DNA from: Paenibacillus sp. JJ-100
GTDB taxonomy: Bacteria > Bacillota > Bacilli > Paenibacillales > Paenibacillaceae
Direction of reading: 5' to 3'
Length of the DNA: 64,000 nt
Assembly: GCF_948329825.1 (NCBI RefSeq)
Contig: NZ_CAOJCM010000002.1
Span: forward strand, 620,001 to 684,000
The notes under the pieces are model-generated. The model saw nothing but the letters and a program-made list of their open reading frames with translations, was not told the DNA's origin and did no database searches. Made by a program: the position numbers and the translations under genes. Each line of letters opens with the position of its first letter. Position 1 is the first letter of the stretch. Below, piece after piece: positions 34,365 through 42,202 of the stretch.

Positions 34365-36217
34365 GAATCTCCTCCTTCCGATGACTCCTGTTCATTCACG
34401 TCAGCCTCGGCAGCGTCGGTCGTTCCGTTCACCTTGGAGGCAGAATTGCTGCTGGTATTACTTTTCGTTTTCCCCGCAGAAGCACCTGAGCCGGAAGTAT
34501 CTACATTTCCGCTTCCAGCCGAAGTGACATTGCCCGTAGAAGAGCTGCTTCCCGCCGTATTGCCTGTGCTCATGTTGCCCGTGCTGCCGGTCATATCCAA
34601 GTTCATACCCGATGTATTGGCAGCATCGAATCCTGTCGCATCCTGCATTGGATCAGCCGCTGGTACAGGAGGGTTCAACTTCTCATCCAGCTTGTTTATC
34701 TTGCGCTCCATAGCCAGCACGCGTTCCAGCATATCGATCTCCTGATAAATTTCCTGTGCCGAAGAATAGGCATCCATGGCCCCACTATAGTCTCCGGCTT
34801 CATTGAAGCGGTCACCCTTCTGCTCCAACGTATCTGCCTGAAGCTGACGGGATTGCCGCTTGATGTCTGCTCTTTTGGTCTCAGCGGTCTCCAGTTTCGT
34901 CGCAATTTCCTTCAGTGCATCCTTGTATGAGGTCTCCGTGGCAGCCGTTCTTGCTCGTTTATACAAAATGATAGCCCCACTGTAGTCCCCATTCTGGAGT
35001 TTTAGATCCCCCTCTTTAATCCAGTCCTGCACTTGCTGGAAGGTGGTCATCTGATCCAGGCGTTCACGAATAACTTCCCGATTAAACATGCTGTAGGACT
35101 CAGACAGATCAAGTGCTTTGGTATAACTGGCGGTTGCTTTGGCAATATCGCCTTCTTTCAGATGGGCTTCCCCGTCAACCAGAGTCTGGGCAGCAGCCAT
35201 CTTGCCAGTCAACAATTTTTTATGTATGGGATCCTTGATCTTGATCGAATTGTTGCGAGCCAGGCTGTAGTCTGAGACCGCCTTGGCATATTCCTGTTCT
35301 TTGACGTACTGGTCTGCGTTCTGTTCATACTGCAACATATCCATGGCGAGTTCGGCTTTTTTGGCAGCACTTTTCACCGCATAGAAGATGCCCGCTCCAC
35401 CAACAATCAGGAGCATCACCAGCATGATGATGATTCGCTTGATCCACTTTTTTCGGTTTTTGGGCTCTTCATGGAAAGTCTTGTTCACATAGATGGTTGC
35501 TGCACTATAATTCTCGATTCGCGAACGTTGCTTGCTAAGCATCACTTCTTCAAGCGTATCCGCCAGCGTCTGTGGGTCATTAGCAGCCTCCACCGCATCG
35601 ATCATCTCAGCATCCTGAACCCCTTCCCATAAACCGGGGGTACAGAGTACAAGTACATCACCATCAGCCAGCTTGATCTTATCGGATACGTAAGGTTTGA
35701 TCATGCCAGGTTTACCTGCATATTCATTCAGATTGCCACGCTCATCATGCTGATCTACACGATCCTCAGCAATCTGACCTTCGGCTGCCAGCTGAGCAGC
35801 CACACTATGATCCTTGCTTTTTAACACAAGCCGATTCCCGCGGAAATGATATAATCGACTGTGTCCAGCAGATGCCCACACCATACGTGTATAATCAGTC
35901 ACAACGATGACGAATCCCGCTTTGAGTCTTACCCGGCGGCTCTCATACTGCAACCATTCATGTGCAATCTTGATATATTCCGTCAGTCTGCGTTTAGACA
36001 TGGTTGGCTTTTCCAAAAAGGATTCCAGAATAGTCTGCACTGTGATCTGCGCACTATTGACTTCCGTATCTGTATCCAGTCCATCCGCCATGACATAACA
36101 AGCCCAATCTTCCAGTTCAACACAGCCGTAGAAATCCCGATTTTTCAGGAATGATCCTGCTTCCGAGACAAACGCCGTCTTGAATTCACTGTTCTCCTTC
36201 CTCATCCGTCTCCCCAT
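34361..36217 (-). CDS. Membrane protein with catalytically dead PP2C domain and TPR-like arm
   Basis: About 618 residues. Residues 1-240 have the PP2C fold (YVMADGLDTDT, VWASAGHSRLYHFRGN, VLVLCTPGLWEGVQD, IENYSAATIYV), but the metal-binding residues of the family are replaced: GDS reads GHS, SDG reads TPG, and DN reads EN-Tyr. One membrane helix (about 261-281) follows. Residues 300-510 are helical repeats with a YxxAxxxY pattern, TPR-like, and a Ser/Gly/Asn/Thr-rich tail closes the protein. The start is uncertain; the ATG at 36217 lies 29 bases after the upstream stop, while a longer frame overlaps that gene by 65 bases. A sensor that binds phospho-partners without hydrolysis is the best guess. 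Confidence 0.75.
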   Translation of the reverse strand: MGRRMRKENSEFKTAFVSEAGSFLKNRDFYGCVELEDWACYVMADGLDTDTEVNSAQITVQTILESFLEKPTMSKRRLTEYIKIAHEWLQYESRRVRLKAGFVIVVTDYTRMVWASAGHSRLYHFRGNRLVLKSKDHSVAAQLAAEGQIAEDRVDQHDERGNLNEYAGKPGMIKPYVSDKIKLADGDVLVLCTPGLWEGVQDAEMIDAVEAANDPQTLADTLEEVMLSKQRSRIENYSAATIYVNKTFHEEPKNRKKWIKRIIIMLVMLLIVGGAGIFYAVKSAAKKAELAMDMLQYEQNADQYVKEQEYAKAVSDYSLARNNSIKIKDPIHKKLLTGKMAAAQTLVDGEAHLKEGDIAKATASYTKALDLSESYSMFNREVIRERLDQMTTFQQVQDWIKEGDLKLQNGDYSGAIILYKRARTAATETSYKDALKEIATKLETAETKRADIKRQSRQLQADTLEQKGDRFNEAGDYSGAMDAYSSAQEIYQEIDMLERVLAMERKINKLDEKLNPPVPAADPMQDATGFDAANTSGMNLDMTGSTGNMSTGNTAGSSSSTGNVTSAGSGNVDTSGSGASAGKTKSNTSSNSASKVNGTTDAAEADVNEQESSEGGDS

Positions 36218-36245
36218 TCCCCGTCCCTGTGCGTCGCCTGATCCG

Positions 36246-37127
36246 TTACCATCCTTGCTCCAGAATGATAATCGTGGCATTATCCTGATGCACGAGCTGT
36301 TTTTCTTCAATCAAATCAATAATGGCCTGTGCTGCATCAAACGGCGAAATATCTTTTGCCAGAATAGTCTCCAGTTCCATTTCAGTGAGTGAGTTGTACA
36401 CCCCGTCACTGCATAATACAATTTTGTCCGCCGGCTGCAGTGCAAACGGCTCGTCCGCGATTTCCATTTGTTTAAAATGTTCGTACCCCAAATAGTTGAC
36501 CAGCCTTTTGCGCTGCGGGTTGTCCAGTGCCTCCTGTTCAGATATCTCTCCAGACATATACTGTTCTTCAAGTTGAGTTTCGAGCGTGTGTTTATGATTA
36601 ATAGACAGTAATTCACCTTTACGAAATACAGCCAAAATACTGTCTCCTACTGCACCCCAGTACAGATTCCTGCCTTTGATCATGGCCGAAACCAACGTTG
36701 TTCCACCGGGAACACCAAGCAATTTGCGAAGAATCGCCTGATTAGCTGCATGAGAGGATGCATCCCAGAATTCTTCTGGATCTGGAAACCGCTCGAGCGC
36801 CTCAAACTCCTGGATAAATGTTTCGACAGCAGTCGTACTGGCTACTTTTCCACCCGATAAACCGCTAATTCCATCCGCAAGTACCGCAAGTACACCATAC
36901 GACTCCACAGCGCAAGCAAAATAATCATCCTGCTCACTGCGAGCACCAATCGTCTGTCCATTCCCAATCTGAACGCCTGCCGGTCTATCGTCACGTTGCC
37001 TCACCGGAATACGGCTTCGGACGAATAACAACAACCAGATCGACAAACAGCCAGCTGCAAGAACCCAATAGGGCGTTAGCTCCTTGTCGTTCCATAAGAT
37101 CATGAAAGTCGTCACTGTTGCTCCCAT
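36246..37127 (-). CDS. PP2C-type Ser/Thr phosphatase, membrane-anchored
   Basis: A 293-residue phosphatase. An N-terminal membrane helix (about 18-36, PYWVLAAGCLSIWLLLFV) is followed by a complete PP2C domain: ARSEQDDYF, VLADGISG, GGTTLVSA, WGAVGDSILAVF, VLCSDGVYN and QDNATIIIL carry all the metal-binding Asp residues. PP2C enzymes of the PppA type oppose kinases that switch T6SS on through FHA proteins. No Ser/Thr kinase is encoded in the cluster, so a kinase elsewhere is needed if the system is regulated this way. The start overlaps the end of the FHA gene by 16 bases. Confidence 0.85.
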   Translation of the reverse strand: MGATVTTFMILWNDKELTPYWVLAAGCLSIWLLLFVRSRIPVRQRDDRPAGVQIGNGQTIGARSEQDDYFACAVESYGVLAVLADGISGLSGGKVASTTAVETFIQEFEALERFPDPEEFWDASSHAANQAILRKLLGVPGGTTLVSAMIKGRNLYWGAVGDSILAVFRKGELLSINHKHTLETQLEEQYMSGEISEQEALDNPQRKRLVNYLGYEHFKQMEIADEPFALQPADKIVLCSDGVYNSLTEMELETILAKDISPFDAAQAIIDLIEEKQLVHQDNATIIILEQGW

Positions 37128-37645
37128 TCAAAATGCACACCACATAAAGGGATAAAAATGAATTTGCTGCGTCCCAATTGGATGACGTCGTAGGCAGCCA
37201 GTTCCACCGGTGAATAGACCGCTTCATTATTGTGATAGGCAAGACCCGAAGCGTCGCCAGGTAGCATGTAGAAATTTCGTTTTTTCGGGTCGTATACGAT
37301 AACCGCATGATTCCGTCTGGAGATTGTGTTGTCTCCAAGAATTCGAACATGCATCTCTTCCGAACGTCCAATAAAGTTCTTTTCGGCCATAATCCGATAA
37401 TCCTGTCCCATCTGCGGACCTTCGATACAGACCATCCAACCCGTTACCGGTTCAATTCCTGTTGTTTCTCCCAGATACGGCATCGTTTTGTCATCCTCTG
37501 AGGTACGAGGTGCGCGTGGAATGGCTCCCGCTGCCTCACTATTGCCGGAAGCCGGCGTCTCAACGGCCAGATTGCAATAAGGACACGTGTTACCGTGTCG
37601 TCTCGTGCTGAACATATGTCCGTTCCCACATCTTGTCAGACTCAT
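37112..37645 (-). CDS. FHA protein with N-terminal zinc ribbon
   Basis: A 177-residue protein. Residues 5-25 (RCGNGHMFSTRRHGNTCPYC) hold a probable Cys/His zinc ribbon. From about 75 to 165 runs an FHA domain with FIGRSEEMHV, NTISRRNHAVI and a final beta strand; the Arg, Ser and His of the phosphothreonine pocket are present. FHA proteins bind phosphorylated Thr and in T6SS serve as threonine-phosphorylation switches. It lies between the intact PP2C gene and the second FHA gene, consistent with a phospho-relay. Preceded by a GGGGGAATGA ribosome site. Confidence 0.85.
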   Translation of the reverse strand: MSLTRCGNGHMFSTRRHGNTCPYCNLAVETPASGNSEAAGAIPRAPRTSEDDKTMPYLGETTGIEPVTGWMVCIEGPQMGQDYRIMAEKNFIGRSEEMHVRILGDNTISRRNHAVIVYDPKKRNFYMLPGDASGLAYHNNEAVYSPVELAAYDVIQLGRSKFIFIPLCGVHFEWEQQ

Positions 37646-37688
37646 TTCTATTCATTCCCCCGTAAGCTTTGTATAATGGTCGCCAACT

Positions 37689-38240
37689 TTACTTCACCAA
37701 AATTCGGGTATTGGCAATATAGATTAAGTCCCCTGCCTCGATCAGACTGGGTTCTTCGATTTCCAATTTGGATGATTTGCTCTGATTGCCCTTACGCACA
37801 CCTACACCACTAGCTGAGTCAATATCCTCGATGAACCACTGGCCTGATGCTCTGTTCAGCACAGCATGCTGCGGGCTAATAAGAGATGCATATGGAGTAT
37901 CGGACAGATCGATGTCCGCCTCACTGTTCTTTGAGCTTTTTCCAATTAACACACTAGTCTCGCCCTGAATGTACCACTCCTTCACACTCGTACCATCGTC
38001 ATCCAACAGAACGAGTTTCACAACACGTGAAGACTGCTGCTTCTTTGCCACCTTGGTGGCAGGTTTGTATTTAAAATATAAGTAAGCTCCTCCAGAGAGG
38101 ACCACAATAATTCCAGTTATCCACTGGGCGTTAACGTCCCGGTTAATGATAAATATGTAATACAGCACGGCTAACGAAATGATGGCGACGCATGCGTCAA
38201 GCCCTATCGTTATTACCGACCTTCCTCGTCTCACTTCCAT
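37689..38240 (-). CDS. Membrane-anchored FHA protein
   Basis: About 183 residues. Two membrane helices at about 12-30 and 38-55 (ITIGLDACVAIISLAVLYYI, then WITGIIVVLSGGAYLYF) are followed by an FHA domain from about 85 to 180 with VLIGKSSKNSEADIDL, SLISPQHAVLN and a SASGVGVRKG loop. The usual GR is GK here, but Ser and His of the pocket are kept. It could recruit the apparatus, when phosphorylated, to the membrane. The start is uncertain (ATG 38240, GTG 38234 or GTG 38261); the Shine-Dalgarno GGAGG sits close to 38240. Confidence 0.78.
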   Translation of the reverse strand: MEVRRGRSVITIGLDACVAIISLAVLYYIFIINRDVNAQWITGIIVVLSGGAYLYFKYKPATKVAKKQQSSRVVKLVLLDDDGTSVKEWYIQGETSVLIGKSSKNSEADIDLSDTPYASLISPQHAVLNRASGQWFIEDIDSASGVGVRKGNQSKSSKLEIEEPSLIEAGDLIYIANTRILVK

Positions 38241-38282
38241 AACCTCCGCCTGAACCGGCACGGTCCATTACAGGCCACCGGC

Positions 38283-38729
38283 TTACTTTTTTCGAACTCC
38301 GAAATATCGGTCAAACATGGCGGACATATCCATTCCTTTGTCGGGACCGGTTTTGCCACCGTTTGAGTTCCCCTTTCCTTTGGGGCGATAGCCAAAAAAC
38401 TGTTCAAACTGCTCCTGCATACGCGATGGATCCGACCACACTTGTTCGGCATTTATAGGGCCACTTTTTTCTCGTGTAGTGCTGGATGTTGCTTTCTGTG
38501 TCTCTCCCGGGTTCCTTGTGGAGCGTGGTTGCTGATTGTATGCTGCCCTTAATTCGGGATTTCCGAGCGTACTGTACGCCTCATGTATTTGCTTGAAGCG
38601 CGCCTCTGCCTGGGCATCTCCCCCATTGACATCCGGGTGGAATTTCTTCGCCAATTGACGATAAGCCTTCTTGATCTGATCTGGAGAAGCCTCCCGATCT
38701 ACACCGAGAACGGCGTAATAATCTTTCAT
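38283..38729 (-). CDS. DnaJ-like J-domain cochaperone
   Basis: A 148-residue protein with a full J-domain (residues 1-65) that includes [20 protein letters not shown], the HPD motif in FHPDVNGGD, and the closing helix. There is no zinc finger or DnaJ C-terminal domain; instead there is a Gly/Asn/Lys-rich end ([19 protein letters not shown]). J proteins stimulate Hsp70 ATPase, so the likely partner is the Hsp70-like protein at 29689. I chose the ATG at 38729 because AGGAAAT lies nine bases upstream; a longer frame reaches 38765. Confidence 0.85.
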   Translation of the reverse strand: MKDYYAVLGVDREASPDQIKKAYRQLAKKFHPDVNGGDAQAEARFKQIHEAYSTLGNPELRAAYNQQPRSTRNPGETQKATSSTTREKSGPINAEQVWSDPSRMQEQFEQFFGYRPKGKGNSNGGKTGPDKGMDMSAMFDRYFGVRKK

Positions 38730-38774
38730 CGTGTGATTTCCTGCCTCCCTGCCGAATTCGGGCATAAATAAAGA

Positions 38775-38834
38775 TTAAGGGGCAACAGAGCCCCTTAACA
38801 TCACAGTGTTGCTACAGACCGGATTTATCCGGTC
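38775..38834 (-). terminator. Two tandem hairpins after the tube gene
   Basis: On the minus strand, after the tube stop, GACCGGAT (38817-38824 with 38827-38834) makes one tight hairpin, then TTAAGGGGC (38775-38783 with 38790-38798) makes another, followed by TCTTTATTT. Likely a partial terminator or mRNA-stabilising element that keeps tube transcripts more abundant than the genes downstream. Confidence 0.7.
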
Positions 38835-38855
38835 CGTAACATCCGTTGGTCCCTC

Positions 38856-39281
38856 TTATACAGGGAAGCCGCCTTCAATTTTAGTGAATTCCGTTTTATC
38901 TTTTTTCTGTTTGATGAAGAGGCTGAATTCACCTACGCCTTCGGTATCTCCGAAACGCTCTGTGTAATCTACAACAAATGCGTTAGGCATGTAAATTTTA
39001 CGTACTACTTGATCCGCCGCAACCACTTCCAAAGTTACTTTACGGTAGCAATCTGCTTTTTCAGCTGGAACGAGGGACCACAACGCAAGTTTCATGGTGT
39101 CATCTGCATTGTCACCGTCGGTTGCTGTAATAATTTTGCCACTGATTTTCAGTGTTGCACCTACATCTGTGGAACGAGCGTTGGAATCATCTGGTGTGTC
39201 TGTGTCATAGATTACGGAACGGATATTGTCCATTCCCAATTCGATTGTTTCTGCGCCTTCTACCTTCAATACAAAACCCAT
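38856..39281 (-). CDS. Tail-tube (Hcp-like) protein
   Basis: A 141-residue protein, mostly beta strands: MGFVLKVEGAETIELGM, then GATLKISGKIITAT, KVTLEVVAADQVVRKIYMPN, YTERFGDTEGVGEFSLFIKQ, ending GGFPV. Size, gene position just after the sheath, and strand pattern with a closing helix-less end fit Hcp or phage tail-tube subunits, which stack as hexameric rings. There is no signal peptide. The ATG has AAGGAGG nine bases upstream, one of the strongest sites in the cluster, and tandem hairpins follow the gene, as expected for a highly made structural protein. Confidence 0.75.
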   Translation of the reverse strand: MGFVLKVEGAETIELGMDNIRSVIYDTDTPDDSNARSTDVGATLKISGKIITATDGDNADDTMKLALWSLVPAEKADCYRKVTLEVVAADQVVRKIYMPNAFVVDYTERFGDTEGVGEFSLFIKQKKDKTEFTKIEGGFPV

Positions 39282-39369
39282 TAATAAAAACCTCCTTAAG
39301 ATTAGGAAAAAATGTGCCCGGCATGCTCTCCATCTAAGAAAACATGACGGAATATATGTATAAAGGTCA

Positions 39370-39382
39370 GCCCCTGAGGGGC
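39370..39382 (-). terminator. Short GC hairpin between sheath and tube genes
   Basis: GCCCC/GGGGC with a 3-base loop at 39370-39382 in the 185-base gap between sheath and tube genes. It is too short and lacks a T run, so it is more likely an mRNA processing or attenuation point than a terminator. Confidence 0.35.
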
Positions 39383-39466
39383 CGCCTCTAACACCAAATT
39401 AAATGTTTATAACTCGTTGTTTAGTGAATTATAGTTACTTTTACTACTTTCTACCCTACTAGGTCC

Positions 39467-41635
39467 TTACACTTTCACTGCGCTAGTGCCTTTGGTAATC
39501 ATCACTTCCAGGTTCTTCACGTTTCCGTTAAATACCAGGTCGATGTGGCACATATTGCTCTTCTCATCGATGATAAAGCTCATGTCATCGCCTTCCTGAA
39601 TGATCGAATTGATCGACCCTCGGGTTCCCAGCCACCGGCTCTTCTGACTGCTCGGATTGTTGCTGAAGAATTTGACGATATTTTCATGCTTGAAATCACC
39701 GGTCTGGAAACGAAGCAAGCGCTCAATGTAAGTACTTACCAGAGTCTTATACAAGGAATCAAAGCCATCTTCAGACATCGCCATGCTTCTTGCTTTATAC
39801 ACGGTAATGCGTTTGATGTCACTGTCCTGGATCTGAGCATTTTCCGAGGAGAAAATGAATCCAAAGTTTTTCCGGTTAATCGCATCCTTGATCGTGTTCG
39901 TGAATCCAGAAATTTCTTTGGTCATCGTCGTAACTACACGCAGACTGTTATCGCCCGCTTCAATGTCAAATCGCACACCTGGATAATCACGATTCACATT
40001 TTTGAATGCGCCTCGCAGGTACTCAGGACACTGATATGCAGCCACAATTCCGGCAGATACATAGGACGCACCAACGTAGACCCCTTCAATCCAAAGCTTC
40101 AGAATGTCTTCTTTTTCCTTGGACAGTTCCACACCATTCTCCGTCTGAAGCATACGACTGTCGATCACGACACCGGATTTTTCTTTGGGAATAATGGTGA
40201 AATTCGGAGCACTTGGAATGGCGAATTCGCTGTATTCCTTACGAGTTAACACGGAGCATTTATCGATATATTTATCGATGCCTGCGGTCGCCATGCTGCT
40301 GAATGTGGTCTCTTCTCCGGATTCAAAGCTGAAGAACACCTGTACTTTATAATCCTTAACGACCTGCAGAAGCATAGACAGCGATTCCATACTGTTTCCG
40401 TCTTGTTTAACCACTTTCTCGTTACCACGGAAACGGGCTCTGCTGACTTGAACTTGTCCCGTATTCTCCAGCTCAACGGATGGAACAATTCCGAACCAGA
40501 TCGTGTCGGTAAAATCATTCTTCGCATTGACTGTGTTGAGATAGGTCTCCAGCCGCGGAATATTACTGCTCTTGACAAGCATATCCAGCTTCGCATTTGC
40601 AATGAGCATGGAAGGCAGCATACCTTTGTTCTTGGTTGCATATTGGTCAAAGAACATTTTGACACCCAAGATTTTCTCAACCAGCGGTTTGACCGTTTTT
40701 ACAAAGTCATCCTTCGCATTCTTGTAGAATTCCAGGTATGTATTGTAATTCTGTACTTCAACTGCCGTATCCACATCGGTTTGCACCGCAGGCAATGGGC
40801 AGAATGTACGAACCACGAGATCCTGCACATAAGGTGAAGGCGATTCTGATAGGGAGTCATAATCTTCCGCAAATACTTGAGTCAGATCGGAACTTGTGGA
40901 TTCATCCAGTAGCATCAATTCGTTGTTATCACTCTTTGGAGCTTCAATAATTTTCAATTCTCCGCTCTCACCGATCGTAAGTTGTCCGACCTGAATTGCC
41001 TCAGAAGACGTTTCTTCTTGTGCACGACCAAGCAATAAGCGGGTTTTGATATCCTCAATTGCCAGTGGCAGCATCGCCATTACATTGTTATAATTCCGAC
41101 TGGCATCTTCAAACATAACGTTAAGTTTATCCCCGATATCCAGCTTCTTCGGATCACCGTCATCCAGCTTTTCATGCTGACTGTACATGTAATGAATTTC
41201 TTTTCGTACTTGCCGAATGTCATCCATAACCTTTTTCGGTGAGATCATATCGAGCAAATTCTCGAACTTGAAGTCCACATTCGTTATGCCCTGGCTACGT
41301 TTAGTATCGATCAGGGTAAACAACATTCTCAGAAAGTCATTGCTATGATCAATTTTGATCTCAGAGATGGCTTCATCTGGAATGCCTTCCGGCTTCTTAA
41401 GCGTATACATCACTTTCTGGTTTACTGCATTGAAAAAGGAGTAGACGCTGGGAGAAAACTTGTCCAAAAATTCATCGAAGCTCCGGACAAGTAGATGTTC
41501 ATTGATTTCCTTGATCTTGTCGTCATTCAAACTGTCGATCCCTTTTACGTCACCGACAATCGTAATCAAATCCAGTTTCTCCGGATTGATCTCTTCAAAA
41601 AGCATCGTTCGGTTCGTTTGATTAATAATATCCAT
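39467..41635 (-). CDS. Contractile sheath protein, TssB-TssC-like fusion
   Basis: A 722-residue protein. The first 200 residues have the TssB/VipA pattern: LDLITIVGDVKGIDSL, then a LVRSFDEFLDKFSPSVYSFF helix, then NVDFKFENLLDMISPKKVMD and a helical tail. The remainder has the TssC/VipB pattern with a long helical-strand domain and a C-terminal handshake: a TYIERLLRFQTGDF helix, a FFSNNPSSQKSRW segment, and strands IIDEKSNMCHIDLVFNGNVK with a final MITKG. In T6SS these are two proteins. It is the first gene of the operon and starts with TGA-ATG behind GAGGGGGA. The assignment is pattern-based, not a search. Confidence 0.75.
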   Translation of the reverse strand: MDIINQTNRTMLFEEINPEKLDLITIVGDVKGIDSLNDDKIKEINEHLLVRSFDEFLDKFSPSVYSFFNAVNQKVMYTLKKPEGIPDEAISEIKIDHSNDFLRMLFTLIDTKRSQGITNVDFKFENLLDMISPKKVMDDIRQVRKEIHYMYSQHEKLDDGDPKKLDIGDKLNVMFEDASRNYNNVMAMLPLAIEDIKTRLLLGRAQEETSSEAIQVGQLTIGESGELKIIEAPKSDNNELMLLDESTSSDLTQVFAEDYDSLSESPSPYVQDLVVRTFCPLPAVQTDVDTAVEVQNYNTYLEFYKNAKDDFVKTVKPLVEKILGVKMFFDQYATKNKGMLPSMLIANAKLDMLVKSSNIPRLETYLNTVNAKNDFTDTIWFGIVPSVELENTGQVQVSRARFRGNEKVVKQDGNSMESLSMLLQVVKDYKVQVFFSFESGEETTFSSMATAGIDKYIDKCSVLTRKEYSEFAIPSAPNFTIIPKEKSGVVIDSRMLQTENGVELSKEKEDILKLWIEGVYVGASYVSAGIVAAYQCPEYLRGAFKNVNRDYPGVRFDIEAGDNSLRVVTTMTKEISGFTNTIKDAINRKNFGFIFSSENAQIQDSDIKRITVYKARSMAMSEDGFDSLYKTLVSTYIERLLRFQTGDFKHENIVKFFSNNPSSQKSRWLGTRGSINSIIQEGDDMSFIIDEKSNMCHIDLVFNGNVKNLEVMITKGTSAVKV

Positions 41636-41849
41636 TCAGGCAACATCCCCCTCATGACGATTCATTCGGGCGAATGCTTCCCCCCCCTCCATCAATTTTT
41701 GACACTCCGCACGCTCTATCAGTCTATTGTCATGATTCAATAGAATCACCACTTTAAGACAGTTACAAGTTCCATAGAACGAGCTTTCAACATACAACCG
41801 GAACTTCTGTACCAGAAAATACCGTTTGCGTTGGTGATTTATGGAATCA

Positions 41850-41879
41850 ATCTTAATCATCAGCGATATGCTTTGTCAA
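41850..41879 (-). promoter_or_regulatory. Candidate sigma-A promoter of the injection-system operon
   Basis: On the minus strand TTGACA at 41879-41874, then 18 bases, then TAAGAT at 41855-41850. The -35 box is perfect; the -10 box keeps T1, A2, A5 and T6. Transcription would begin near 41843, leaving about 200 bases before the sheath gene. Confidence 0.6.
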
Positions 41880-42202
41880 CATTATCCATACTAGGTCTTA
41901 TTACTCATTTTTCTGGCTTCGATATACCTATAGAACCAATTTTCGGTTTTCGCTTCATTTCCCTTAACATCGTACCGATGATAAAGAATATCCTATAATT
42001 TGGATTCTGTTCAAAAATTTTAAGTTCGTGTATCTTCATCCCTGAAGTGTCTTATCCTAAGCGGTGTTGCAGTATTTTTCACGAACCCGAACTACGCATA
42101 ACGGCGTTTTGTCGTGTGGAGAAAAAATTCCTCACCAAAAACTAGTTTTACCTCTAGAAACATAAGCAGCACCTAGAACAGAAAGGAGATTCAAAGCGTC
42201 AT
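41880..42202. other. Divergent intergenic region, sheath operon / VWA gene
   Basis: About 320 bases between the two divergent transcription units. A TATAAT at 41994-41999 faces the VWA gene but lacks a good -35 partner. AAAGGAGA at 42182-42189 is the ribosome site of the VWA gene. No other gene or structure was recognised. Confidence 0.5.

Noticed and set aside
29689..41635. A remnant prophage or R-type pyocin
   Set aside because: No capsid, terminase, portal, lysis, integrase or tape-measure genes are seen; FHA, PP2C, Eag-like and DUF4280 genes fit an injection system better.
41636..41860. A 74-codon minus frame ending exactly before the sheath gene
   Set aside because: No ribosome site precedes its ATG, and that ATG lies between the -35 and -10 boxes of the candidate promoter, so a transcript from that promoter would not contain it. 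No recognisable domain. Could be real if the promoter lies further upstream.
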